DNA of 64,000 nucleotides from Isoetes taiwanensis (lineage: Eukaryota; Streptophyta; Lycopodiopsida; Isoetales; Isoetaceae). Numbering within the stretch: position 1 is the stretch's first letter; the number at the start of each line of letters is the position of its first letter. Below, piece by piece: positions 53,282-64,000 of this stretch. The position numbers and the translations under genes were made by a program. The notes beneath the pieces were generated by a model. The model saw only the letters and a program-made list of their open reading frames with translations, searched no databases and was not told the origin of the DNA. The DNA is taken from assembly GCA_021234155.1 (NCBI GenBank), contig JAJEKV010000058.1, positions 631,814 to 695,813 of the forward strand. Reading direction: 5' to 3'.

Positions 53282-54925
53282 TGTGACGTTCCAAGTATTT
53301 ATACGGTATAAGTATAAATATGTTGACACGTCACCAGGGATACATACGCCATATGGGGTATGGGAACCTAGGTGGTTCACTTAAAAAGGATTAAATTAGC
53401 TATGCTAATTTAATTATTAACAATAATAACCTATAACTAAGGAACTAACATTTAAAAACCATAATTAAGTTAATTATGGTTTGGGAGGGCGCCACGTGGC
53501 CACCCTCGATTGGTTAGCATGATAATGCTAATTGGGGTCAATAGGGTGGATCACCACCCCATATCAACCACAACTCACCTTGAGCGGTGGAGCGCCACCT
53601 TTGTGACCCGGTGGAGCCACCTTTGAGCAATTGGGCGCCACCCTTCTTGCACAAAGTGAACACCCGGACCAAGAAGATGGAGATCCCCAACGACAATGGA
53701 GTCGAGCGAAACACACAGGTGGCTAGTGTAGTTGTGAATTCTAGGATAAAGCCCCCAGGGCACCCGCTTGGGTTGCTGGTCTATTCTCTCTGTGTTTACT
53801 CGTAGGGAACTAACCCTTGATTGTAAAGGTAGGTTCTCTATATATTTCGATTCTGGTTTTGCTTGTAATGGATGGACTGGTGGTTGTTAGCCTAGTGTTA
53901 CTCTGGAAATGGGGAATTAAGGGGGGGTAGAGACCTCAGAGGCTATTTATTGTAGTATGCTCCTAGATAGAGCCCCAGTATTATCCCGTTAATTGCGGCT
54001 GTGCACAAGAGCCCACCGGGTCATAGATGCTATGGTGGTGCGGCTTAGCACCAGGACAAAGGAACACAGTGGTGAAGTGGAGGTGGGGTCTTGCACCTAA
54101 CATAAAAGGCTCCAGGACTCCTATAGCGAGCTAGACCTGGCCCAGTCCGCGTAGGGGCGGGGTATGGGTCCGACACTCCAGGTGGGAAGATGTGACCCGT
54201 ATGGGGCACCTTGCACTTTGAGTAGATTTAGAGGCCGAGTAAGTCGGCATGCGGATCGCGGGGGATCGCTGATGCGTGCGGCACGTATTCTCTAGCTAAG
54301 CCCATGGAGCCAACCGATTACGGAAGGGGCGCTTCCACGACCGCCTCATCGGACCGGGGATTTCATGAACCCTGGGTAGGCTCGGCCCGGGGTGATGCCT
54401 CGAGCCTGCGTCTCCTGGAAGGCTATAAGCGGCGCCATAAGCGTGAATTGACCCATCGCAAAGTGTGTGCAGGGAGGCGGATGGAGTGGACAACCCTAGC
54501 CAATGTTCTATGCCAGATAGCGCCATGTCAAGATTACATGCTGGCCCGATCTCTTGAGGCCCTAGCCGTCGGTCGATCCTCAGGAGTGCGAACAGGGGTA
54601 GAACCATGGGTTTGGGGGTGTTTTCTTAGGTTTAGATGCATATTCTTTGCCGTTGGTATTTGGATGGATATGCCACCCTTCGAGGTGGTTATTTATATGT
54701 GATTTATGTTGTGTGCTAACCCTTGTATTCACGCTTCCTTCGACGTAGGAGCCCCATTGAAGCGTGGGCGAATGAATGACCCCTTTCAGTGTCCTTCTTT
54801 CGGGCATCATATTATAGATGGCCGGAATAGGCGGAGGAGCCACTGCTCATGGCGAGTTGGTCGCCATGGGAGGGGAAAGTCGTATGTATCGTCAGAGGGT
54901 CGATATATGCGAGGAGCGTCCATGA
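53282..54925 (+). repeat. Candidate 5' LTR of an outer LTR retrotransposon
   Basis: It starts TGTGACGTTCC and ends close to TCCATGA immediately before TGGTATCGAGAGCC (54,926), a good match to the initiator-tRNA-Met primer site. A TATA-like CTCTATATATTT lies at 53,834. The second LTR is not in the window, so LTR status rests on the start motif and the primer site. Open frames inside it (54,304-54,702, both strands) show no domain. Confidence 0.5.
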
Positions 54926-55557
54926 TGGTATCGAGAGCCGTGATTTGGTTTTCGAAATCATAGCAGACCGACAAGCCCTAACTTCGTTAGTTCGGTAGTT
55001 AGGAGGGAGTTAAAGCGAGTGTGATTGTTTAGCTCTTTGATGTTTGGTTTTGTGCTAGGTTGATATAGTAAATTGTAAGTCTTTAGGAAGTTTAGGGCGA
55101 CCGGATGACTCAAGTTGGAAAGTGCCATAACTTTCCTCGAGCAGCTTCGAATCGGAAAAGTTTTGTTTCATTCGTCGGGGACCCTTGAATTAGTCTAGGA
55201 CCTTTGCCGGTGAGCGAAGTGGTGATCGAGGGGGGCGAAAATTAAAATAAGGCGCACTTGGGTAAATAAGGGTTTATTTTGCGATTTTAAGGGCCAAAAT
55301 ACCCAAGTCCGCCGGTTTGACCAGGCGTTGACCATTTTTAAAAAAAAAAAAAAAATTAATTAACGAGGCGAAATTTAACCACGGACGTTTTTTAGGGTTT
55401 TGGCTCACCTACTCCTTTAGGGTTCCGCCTCCTCACCCAGGCCAAAGCGCCATAGCGCCCGTATTTGTCCGTACCCGGTTTGACCAACCCTTTTTGGAGC
55501 GCCCTAGTCGCGACTTCGATCTCCGCGGCCTGCCACTTCATTGAAAAGAGATGGCGA
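54926..55557 (+). mobile_element. Interior of outer LTR element, left part
   Basis: It begins at the primer-binding site. GC-rich leader-like sequence, no recognisable gag. It is interrupted at GAACC (55,558-55,562) by the nested LTR element and resumes at 62,172. Confidence 0.45.
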
Positions 55558-55562
55558 GAACC

Positions 55563-58165
55563 TGTAACGATCCTAGGCCCTAAGACTCCAGCATTGGTAT
55601 TGCACATAAAGCATATGTCTAATAGATTGGGATATATGCATTGGGATATATGCATGGCATATATCTAATATCCACATAAGCAAACTATAAAAAAAAAAAT
55701 TGTAGAAGAGGGCCTTTGGTGGTGCGTGAGGAGTTTTGCAAGAGAGGAGCTCCGGAAGGGATTTGAGTTGCAGAGGAGCCGGAGGAGGCTATCCGGAGGC
55801 AAGAGCTTGCATAGAGCGGCGTCAAATTGTTCTTCCTTTCCGGGTGGGGTTTTGAATTCTGATTCTATGGATTCAATTGAGCTGCATGGGCTGTTAGGAT
55901 CAGATTTGCACATGCTTTTGGGAAGGACTTTTGTAAGAACTGAATTTGATGGACCGGAGAGGCTTTTTATGGAGCAAGCATATGAGATGAGGTTGATGGG
56001 AAAATTATAGTAAGAGGGCACAGTAGGCCGAAATTGATCGAGGAGGGATCAACTTCCAGAAATCATACACTGCAGCAATAAGTTTTACCTGTAAAAGCCA
56101 TCCTAGATGGCACCGGAACACTGGAAGCACTTGAAAACGACACAGGAACAGATCGAAATTGTGGAATAAGGGCGAATTTGGGTTAGCAAGGGCCGAAATG
56201 GTCGAGGGCATGTATGTATTAGATTGATCGAAGGATTCGCCCAGCCAAAGTCTGCCAAAACCATGCATTTAGAGGAGTCGTCTTTGCAAAAATCCGACTT
56301 AGAACTGCAGTCGATGGCCTAGATTGCTGAATCGATGCATGGGCTGCCTATTTTGATGCGTGAGAGGGGCCGTGCAGGTCGCTTCAAGGTCCTGGTTGGT
56401 TCTTGTGTTAAGCCCGTAGTCATAAATTTGGCTGAACAATTGGTTGCTTGGTTTAATTGTTGCTTGATTTGTTGTTTAATAATTGCTTGATTTATTGACA
56501 CATAAAAAGCTAGGTGAATTGGTTTATGTCTTGGCTTAAGAGAAGGCTTAGCCATGGAGGAAAGTGGATCCCAAGAGCTAAGCTGGGGTAATAATGGCAA
56601 TAGTGATACATTAATAAGCATTTGTATTCCATGAGCGGTTGAATTTAATTAATATATTATGAAACTTAAATCTAAGAAAATTCAAGGTATCTAGAGCAAT
56701 GGTATAGACTTGTTCTTGGAGATGGGGCATAACCTGGGATCAGTGGACAAGGCTTACCGACAGTTGCGGTCATAAGATCCTGTAGATTTTATGGTTGTAA
56801 GCCTTAAATTATAAGACTCCGCATTACTTGTCTCAATAAATTAGTTAGCTATGGAAGTGGCTTTTAATATTAAAATCTTGAAACCATATCTAAGGAAGCT
56901 TAAGTAAATAATATGGTGAAGTGAGTACTGCATCGACCTTATAGGGATGGTTTGAGCACGCTACACCAACATTTGAGTTGTCATTATGGTTTTCATCACC
57001 GATCTAGCTACCTCGGCATGGTTAGGTTGTATGGGCAACCTCGACAAGGGCTAAGAGTATGATCTAGGCACATTTATAGTAAATTCTCTAATGAACACAC
57101 ATGTTATGGTCTTTGAATTGTTTCACTGTTGTTCTTGATATTATGTATGTACTTGGAACCTCCGGCCTCGGACTTCGAGGTTAGGTGGCACGGGTAGTTC
57201 GGCATTCTCATGTCATCCGTGTTCTTTGTATCTATGCTCAGTGACCTCCTCCGGCGTGGCCTCCTCACAGGGCGTAGCTTCCTGAGGTTGTACGATCAAC
57301 TCTGTGACTCCATGGTAAGAGAGGTCCTCTTTTCAAATTTGTCACCTCTACTTTCTTACGTTTGGCTAAACTTATATTTAGGGGTAAAAATCTTCTATCA
57401 TTTGAGGTTCACCCCACCAAATCCGATCATAATAGGGCTCGGAATGTGGTAAAAGCGGGCATTTCTCTCAAAAGCTTCTAGCTTGCTTGTCTCAGGTTTT
57501 GGCATTACTTTCTTCACGATTCCATTGTCGGGAAATAGACTTGGCTTGTTTTCTTTTTTGGCCCATGTTGTTTTTTTCCCAACAAGTACTTTTAAGCTTT
57601 TGTGTTCTTTTTTTTTTCCACCTCGACTCTTATGATGTTTCTTACATTGTCATTGTCTAGCACTTTCCATAGTCTCTTGTATATTTGGAATTGTCTATGT
57701 TCTTGTTATCATTGTCTGTAAGATGCTCTTGTGTTTCCATGTATCACTTGTTTGTTATCCAAGATGCCCGGGATCCCCACTTAGTCCCCGAGGACTAACC
57801 CGGTGAGTGCATGTCGCGCGGAACCATGAGGTGGCGGTCAAGTTGATGGTGGCAATGTGGCGGGAATGCGTGCTTGAGTTCTAGAGCTAGCAGTTTCTGT
57901 TGATTCGCTCAGTGTTGTTGTATATGGATATTGATAACACATTGTAAATATTTACGCTATTGATTTGTCCAGTTAGAACTTGGAATATATTAAGCTTGTG
58001 AATATGTTGAATGCATGAACCAGGATTGCTTGTTGAGCCTAAACTGTGGATTTAATTTGCAAAGGAAGATTTAATTCTTCACCTAAATTCACCTGTGCAT
58101 AAATCTAGTTGTAAGTCGAGACAAGATCCCGAAGTTGCCCGAGGGTCAACTCGGCGAGCTAAATC
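55563..58165 (+). repeat. 5' LTR of nested element
   Basis: About 2,603 bp. The 3' boundary is set by the primer-like site. Its last roughly 12 bases differ from those of the 3' LTR, so the end is accurate only to a few bases. Confidence 0.85.
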
Positions 58166-58270
58166 TGGGTATCGAGCGTGTTGGATTCTAGTGGGAGTTT
58201 GAGAATGGTTCATGCTCTTGAAGTGGGTTGTTAATGTTTCCATTGTCTATGTGCAGAGTAGTAAGAGATC

Positions 58271-59552
58271 ATGGATGCTGGTGGTGCTAGTAGTGCAGGG
58301 GGAGACGGAGCCGATGGAGCTCCAGATGTAACTAGTATCCTCGCAAGCTATTCGAAGAAGCCTTGCGGCCGAGTGCATCGCAGCCGAGTAAGAGTGAGGC
58401 TGAAAGCCATTGATAAAGTGTTGAAGGACACCAAAAGAGAAGTGTTCACGGTGAGAACACAACGAGGGGATGATGCTGATGCACGGCCGTGGGGTAGAGT
58501 TTTATTTTGATCTAATCAAAGCCGCGATTCTTACGTGAAGGCTTTGCTTGCTCGAGGCAATGTTAGGAGGCTTTGCAAGAGTTTGGTGGGAGACATGCCT
58601 GATTGATCTGGGGAAGACTCCAGTACAGGCTACATGGGCTGATTTTAAGACCGCTTTTGAGGGTCATTTCACACCTCCAGGGTACAAGGTTGAGAAGATG
58701 AACGAGTTCTTCGATTGTGTACTGACGGGCACACGCGATGGCAGATTACAATGAGAGGTTTAGAAGATTGCGACCTCATTGTCCTGCTATGGATAAAGTC
58801 AAGTTGTGTTCTAGATTTGTGAAGGGCCTTCATGTGGATATCAAAAGTGCGATGTCGAGTTGCTTATAAGGACCTTGAGGAGGTTGTTTGGATTGCCAAA
58901 AGCCGAGAAACAAATTTGGCAGAGAAAGCTGCATTAGAAACCCAAAGGAAGAGATAGACACCTTCCTCTTGGCCAGCTGAGAATTCGTATGGCCGAAGAC
59001 GATCATTTAGAGGGGAGCCATCTGCTAGTCCATCTGTGGAAGTTCAAAGCAACAATATGAGGAACCGGGCAAGTAGTAGCCAGATTGAAGGTAGTAAGTT
59101 ACCCCACGGCTCACCGGACGAGGAAAGGCGGTGCTTTGAAGAGGGCGTTGTTTCCGTTGTAGAACAACAGGCCACACAAGAAACAATTGCCCAAGTATTT
59201 GGCGATATTGAGGGGCGTAACTCCTCAATGCCCATGGATTCACAACAGACTAGATAGAAGTGCCATGGGACCCGAAGCGATCAATCGATATCAAATGCTT
59301 GGTAGAGGCAGAGGCCGTGGAGAACCTCGTCGAATCAAAGGGAGCCCGGCTGAGGAAAGATGGGGTACGGATGATAGAATCATTGAGCGAAGGCCGGTGG
59401 TGAAGCTAGAGTCACCGCAGATGATGGATCTTCCGCAACACCAAATGGTTGTGTACGCTGCCGAAGCTCCACGTGATGGAGCTCAAGGAGCTTCTGTAGT
59501 GCAGATTCCAGGTAAGGTTCAGGATGGTTTTGCTTTTGTCTCATTGTTGTAG
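58271..59552 (+). pseudogene. Ty3-type gag remnant
   Basis: An ATG at 58,271 opens MDAGGASSAGGDGADGAPDV. After frame switches the retrotrans_gag core appears: GGFARVWWETCLIDLG, TWADFKTAFEGHFTPPGYK (58,570-58,690), then ADYNERFRRLRPHCPAM and LCSRFVKGLHVDIKSAM (58,740-58,850). This is the conserved RxWWExxxxxxxxxxTWxxFxxxFxxHFxPPxY ... FxxGL signature of plant Ty3 gag. No CCHC knuckle or protease is evident in the remaining frames (59,036-59,552), which are Arg/Glu/Gln-rich. At least three frameshifts break it, so it would not make particles itself. Confidence 0.8.
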
Positions 59553-59657
59553 CAGTATGTGTATCTTGCTTTAGATTGCTAGTGCAAATTGTCAGTAAGT
59601 ATGACAGCTCCTAGGATCGACCCATGAGGACATGGGTTGAATTTTAGAAGGGGAGAT

Positions 59658-62166
59658 TGTAACGATCCTAGGCCCTAAGACTCCAGCATTGGTATTGCAC
59701 ATAAAGCATATGTCTAATAGATTGGGATATATGCATTGGGATATATGCATGGCATATATCTAATATCCACATAAGCAAACTATAAAAAAAGAAAAATTGT
59801 AGAAGAGGGCTTTTGTTGGTGGTACGTGAGGAGTTTTTGCAAGAGAGGAGCTCCAGAAGGGATTTGAGTTGCAGAGGAGCCGGAGGAGGCTATCTGGAGG
59901 CAAGAGCTTGCATAGACGGCGTCAAATTGTTCTTCCTTTCCAGGTGGGGTTTTGAATTCTGATTCTATGGATTCAATTGAGCTGCATGGGCTGTTAGGAT
60001 CAGATTTGCACATGCTTTTGGGAAGGACTTTTGTAAGAACTGTAACGGTGATGGACGGAGAGGCTTTTTACTGGAGCAAGCATATGAGATGAGGTTGATG
60101 GGAAAATTATAGTAAGAGGGCCTGAAGTAGGCCGAAATTGATCCAGGAGGGATCAACTTCAGAAATCATACACTGCAGCAATAAGTTTTACCTGTAGCAA
60201 AGCCATCCTAGATGGCACCGGAACCGCTGGAAGCACTTGAAAACGACCTGGAACAGATCGAAATTGTGGAATAAGGGCCGAATTTGGGTTAGCAAGGGCC
60301 GAAATGGTCAGGGCATGTATGTATTAGATTGATCAGAAGGATTCGGCCCAGCCAAAGTCTGCCAAAAACCATGCATTTAGAGGAGTCGTCTTTGCAAAAA
60401 TCCGACTTAGAACTGCAGGTCGATGGCCTAGATTGCTGAATCGATGCATGGGCTGCCTATTTTGATGCGTGAGAGGGCCGTGCAGGTCGCTTCAAGGTCC
60501 TGGTTGGTTGCTGTGTTAAGCCCGTAGTCATAAATTTGGCTGAACAATTGGTTGCTTGGTTTAATTGTTGCTTGATTTGTTGTTTAATAATTGCTTGATT
60601 TGTTGACACATAAAAGCTAGGTGAATTGGTTTATGTCTTGGCTTAAGAGAAGGCTTAGCCATGGAGGAAAGTGGATCCTGAAGAGCTAAGCTGGGGTAAT
60701 AATGGCAATAGTGATACAGTTAATAAGCATTTGTATTCCATGAACGGTTGAATTTAATTAATATATTATGAAACTTAAATCTAAGAAAATTCAAGGTATC
60801 TAGAGCAATGGTATAGACTTGTTCTTGGAGATGGGGCATAACCTGGGATCAGTGGACAAGGCTTACCGACAGTTGCGGTCATAAGATCCTGTAGATTTTA
60901 TGGTTGTAAGCACAGAATTATAAGACTCCGCATTACTTGTCTCAATAAATTAGTTAGCTATGGAAGTGGCTTTTTAATATTAAAATCTTGAAACCATATC
61001 TAAGGAAGCTTAAGTAAATAATATGGTGAAGTGAGTACTGCATCGACCTTATAGGGATGGTTTGAGCACGCTACACCAACATTTGAGTTGTCATTATGGT
61101 TTTCATCACCGATCTAGCTACCTCGGCATGGTTAGGTTGTATGGGCAACCTCGACAAGGGCTAAGAGTATGATCTAGGCACATTTATAGTAAATTCTCTA
61201 ATGAACACACATGTTATGGTCTTTGAATTGTTTCACTGTTGTTCTTGATATTATGTATGTACTTGGAACCTCCGGGGTCGGACTTCCAGGTTCGGTGGCC
61301 TGGGTAGTTCTGGCATTCTCATGTCATCTGTGTTCTTTGTATCTATGCTCTGTGACACCGGGCGTGGCCTCCTCCTACTTCGTAGCTTCCGGTGAGGTTG
61401 TGCGTCAACTCCCGTGGTGACTCCATGGTAAAGAGGTCCTCCAAACCGCCGGGGCGTGGGCTGGGGAAGGGTATCTTGCTATCACGAGGTTCACCCCCAC
61501 CAACTCCGCCAACGGGGCTCGGAATGTGGTGGCGGGCATTTCTCTCGCTAAGAGCACGCTTGTAGGTCGGGCCGAGCTTCCCATTGTCCCGGAGCTTTGT
61601 TATGTTGTTTTGGTACTTTGGCTTTGTGTTCTTTGCTCCTGACTCTTATGATGTTTCTTCTGTTGTCATTGTCTAGCACTGCACATAGTCTCTTGTATAT
61701 TTGGAATTGTCTATGTTCTTGTTATCCAAGATGCCCGAGTGTTTCCATGTATGCGGCCCGGCGACTCTGGGGATCCCCACTTAGTCACGAGGACTAACCC
61801 CAGTGAGTGCATGTGCAGTGAACCCGCAAGGTGGCGGTCAAGTTGATGGTGGCAATGTGGCCGGGAATCGTGCTTGAGTTCTAGAGCTAGCAGTTTCTGT
61901 TGATTCGCTCAGTGTTGTTGTATATGGATATTGATAACACATTGTAAATATTTACGCTATTGATTTGTCCAGTTAGAACTTGGAATATATTAAGCTTGTG
62001 AATATGTTGAATGCATGAACCAGGATTGCTTGTTGAGCCTAAACTGTGGATTTAATTTGCAAAGGAAGATTTAATTCTTCACCTAAATTCACCTGTGCAT
62101 AAGTCTAGTTGTAAGTCAGACAAGATCCCGAGTTGCCCGGAGGGTCAACTCGGCAGGCTCGTCACA
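59658..62166 (+). repeat. 3' LTR of nested element
   Basis: 2,509 bp, from TGTAACGATCC to CGTCACA, followed by the GAACC duplication. Confidence 0.88.
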
Positions 62167-62171
62167 GAACC

Positions 62172-62920
62172 AAGGGCACTAAGAGCTTCTCAAGCTGCGA
62201 TGTTGTCCAGCTCTTCTGTTTGCTTGGGGACTACATCGGAGATACAGAAGAAGGGCCAGAGAAGACTGAACTCCTCCTAGATCAACTAGTGTTACGATTC
62301 ATGGAGGGGATCGGATACCATACCCGTTTTCCATTTGACGTAAGCGGTTCTTGCTAAAGCTCAACGCTGAAGGGATGACTTATACCTTGGTGGAGCAGGG
62401 AGGACCAAACCCTAACCTTAGTTAAATACTACCCTCGCTGGATATGGCCCCAGATGCTTTGGAGCCGAGGCTCGAGAGAGTAGCCACCGACACAATGGCC
62501 ATGGCCCACGAGGAAGATCTTAGGGAGGCGGCTTCGTGCGCACCCGGCTACAAGGGGTCATGAGTATCGTGTATTTGGGACGGGTAGAGCCATGCTGGGG
62601 CCACGCTTTTAATACCCCCATACTACTACGATGAGGATGCCCAGTTCTTTATCCGAAGATGTTAACCCCCGCTTCCCCGAGGAAGAACCGATGGATGTGG
62701 AACTTGACATGGCGGCCCGACCGGACCGATATCTTGCGAGAGATCCGACGACGGACGGCCGCACGCTTGTTAAGGGAGCAAAGACGCCGAAGCGACAGCA
62801 GCTTCGGATACTAGTAGCCGAGACGGATACCGGGTTAGGGGGAGCCCCTAACCGCTTTTACTGGGCGGAAGAAAGACCACCAGCCCAACTCTCCGGGTCA
62901 CAATACAAGACCCATTTCGG
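62172..62920 (+). mobile_element. Interior of outer LTR element, right part
   Basis: It continues the sequence broken at 55,562. Open stretches (62,180-62,355, including LFCLLGDYIGDTEEGPEKTE; 62,631-62,921, DVELDMAARPDRYLARDPTT) look protein-like but match no domain I know. GC content is clearly higher than in the left half of the window. Confidence 0.35.
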
Positions 62921-63330
62921 GTGATGGGTGGGGTTGCGAAGAAGAGGGGATACCCGGCGGACACCTTAGTTGAGCGAGCCGACATCCGACCCCGGAGGGG
63001 AGGGAAGAGACTTCCTCTTGTTCCCCCTCTTCGTAGGAAGCCCCACCGGTTTAGACACGGGGCGGTGGCCACTGAAATCCGCAGTATCGGTTCCGCGGAG
63101 CTTCTCCTTAGGAAGTTGCCGTTCAAGCGTCTTGTTCGGGAAATCGCGCAGGAGTTTAAGACTGACCTCCGGTTCCGGGCGCATGCCATCTTGGCCCTCG
63201 GGTGAGGCGGTGAGGATTATCCGGTTTAGCTTCTTGGCGACGCGAACCTCTCCCCATTGCTATACATGCTAAGCGTGTGACCATCATGCCCAAGGATTTG
63301 GCCTTGGCGTAGGATTCATGGGGAGAGGCC
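62921..63330 (+). pseudogene. Histone H3-like relic
   Basis: From the ATG at 62,924 about 42 divergent residues are followed by the H3 core: [17 protein letters not shown], then [20 protein letters not shown] and [16 protein letters not shown]. This corresponds to the KKPHRFRPGTVALREIR ... [27 protein letters not shown] segment (alpha-N to alpha-2). The frame then stops near 63,202, but shifted frames continue the alpha-3 end (GDANL near 63,237; HAKRVTIMPKDLALA near 63,270, matching AIHAKRVTIMPKDIQLA) to a stop at 63,310. The N-tail keeps its length but loses the ARTKQTARKS and K27 contexts. H3 packages DNA in nucleosomes; this copy cannot make a full protein. It lies in the apparent interior of an LTR element, so capture is possible. 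Confidence 0.8.
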
Positions 63331-63600
63331 TTAATTGTCCTCAATTTTGTAATATGTGTTGTATCTTTTGTACATCTGTTTTGATTAATATAAAGTGTTA
63401 TCTTAACATCATATTCTATTACGCATTTGCATCTTTGTCTATACATGCAAACTTTCAAATCGAAAAAAAAAAACACACAACAAAACACCATTTTTTTTCC
63501 AATAACCAAATAATAATAAATTATTTCACTTGAGAATATTCTTTTTAAAAAAAAAAAAAACAAAAAAAAAGCTTTTTCTTTTTTTAAACGTGCCCCTTTC
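63331..63600. other. AT-rich tract, no gene
   Basis: Homopolymer A and T runs (63,462-63,495; 63,541-63,590). No coding signal. Confidence 0.6.
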
Positions 63601-63714
63601 CTTTTAGGGTTTCCAATCTTGTGATAAGCTCTTCCCTTTTCCTATCATCCTCCTCCTCCTAGTAATCTGCTATGGACCATACCCAGCGTCGGCAATGGTA
63701 CCCGCGATGGAGAG

Positions 63715-63935
63715 CGATGGGATCCCGATGTCCCCTTTGAGCAGCTCCATCCTTATTTGTTACAAGAGGTGGATCTTATCGCCAATATGGAGACCCATCC
63801 CGACTATGCCGATTTCTTGCGGTTTTACATTCAAGAGATGGTGCCCCAAAGCACTTTCCGTGATGGCGATCCTCCTCGGCTTTACCTCCACGAGATCCGT
63901 ACTTATGCGATGCTTGGGGATGACAAACATCTTTG
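63715..63935 (+). CDS. Unidentified acidic frame
   Basis: The frame reads DPDVPFEQLHPYLLQEVDLI, then METHPDYADFLRFYIQEMVP and GDPPRLYLHEIRTYAMLGDD and a stop at 63,935. It is regular, helical and acidic, with a plausible start region at 63,673-63,715 (WYPRWRAMG) in another frame. The family was not recognised. Probably a fragment of a transposon or host exon near the window end. Confidence 0.3.
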
Positions 63936-64000
63936 AGGATACACTTAGGGTATTCATTGGCCAGCCGTGCTCTCATCATGCTCCTATCCTCCTCCGATTT

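Larger units (their letters stand above)
55558..62171 (+). mobile_element. Nested gag-only LTR retrotransposon with 2.5-2.6 kb LTRs
   Basis: Target duplication GAACC at 55,558-55,562 and 62,167-62,171. The LTRs (55,563 to about 58,165; 59,658-62,166) begin TGTAACGATCCTAGG, and the 3' copy ends CGTCACA. A TGGGTATCGAGCG primer-like site follows the 5' LTR (58,166), and a purine tract AGAAGGGGAGA precedes the 3' LTR. Only about 1.5 kb lies between them, carrying a gag remnant and no pol, so it is non-autonomous. Most of the LTR aligns closely. One block (57,310-57,800 versus 61,390-61,760) differs strongly, with AT-rich replacement in the 5' copy. Confidence 0.9.

Noticed and set aside
54304-54702. 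132-codon frame and its minus-strand counterpart
   Set aside because: Both lie inside the candidate LTR in a GC-rich segment and show no domain.

Overview
The window looks like nuclear DNA of a land plant with a large, transposon-rich genome. It carries plant-type CACTA, LINE, Copia-like and Ty3-like relics, fragments of plant genes (RAV-type AP2 factor, CCT8, myosin XI), and one compact intron-containing gene that looks like the plant mitochondrial complex II subunit SDH7. Gene density is very low and most open frames are broken. A seed-free plant such as a fern would fit, but nothing here proves the lineage.

Layout. 0-3.4 kb: minus-strand CACTA transposase (TNP2) relic with a coiled-coil frame below it and a SET-like fragment above it. 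3.9-4.25 kb: three tRNA-derived SINE heads in a row. 4.8-7 kb: decayed LINE (ORF1, endonuclease, start of RT). 8.1-8.3 kb: CCT8 exon relic. 10.36-11.71 kb: 5'-truncated LINE with exact target-site duplications. 12.09-13.75 kb: structurally complete gag-only LTR element. 15.7-16.5 kb: RING-finger frame. 17.59-18.42 kb: three-exon SDH7-like gene, the most convincing intact host gene. 24.2-25.6 kb: RAV-like and leucine-rich-repeat gene fragments. 28.2-29.6 kb: second truncated LINE. 30.5-33.9 kb: broken DDE-like transposase on the plus strand. 36.5-47.1 kb: a minus-strand Ulp1 (C48) protease gene split by a 6,777-bp CACTA-type element (38,986-45,762; TIRs, TAT duplication). That element holds a myosin XI fragment, a 2.1-kb minisatellite and a CA microsatellite. 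49.1-52.3 kb: a five-exon gene joining a Cys/His N-terminal region, a ParB-like domain and a prokaryotic-type N4/N6 DNA methyltransferase; its introns and stop codon carry copies of a 14-16 bp palindrome. 52.9-53.1 kb: LINE RT scrap. 53.3-64 kb: candidate 5' LTR and interior of an LTR element, interrupted by a 6.6-kb gag-only LTR retrotransposon (TSD GAACC), followed by a histone H3-like relic and an unidentified frame.

The best candidate for something unusual is the 49-52 kb locus. A ParB-like/DNA-methyltransferase protein is encoded beside a regularly spaced palindrome array (about 28-30 bp between centres) inside its own intron 4, with further copies in intron 1 and over the stop codon. 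This copy appears damaged: two or three frameshifts and a GG where an AG acceptor is expected. Whether the palindromes are bound or methylated by the protein is inference only.

Nested insertions give relative ages: the CACTA element is younger than the Ulp1 gene, and the 6.6-kb LTR element is younger than the LTR element around it.
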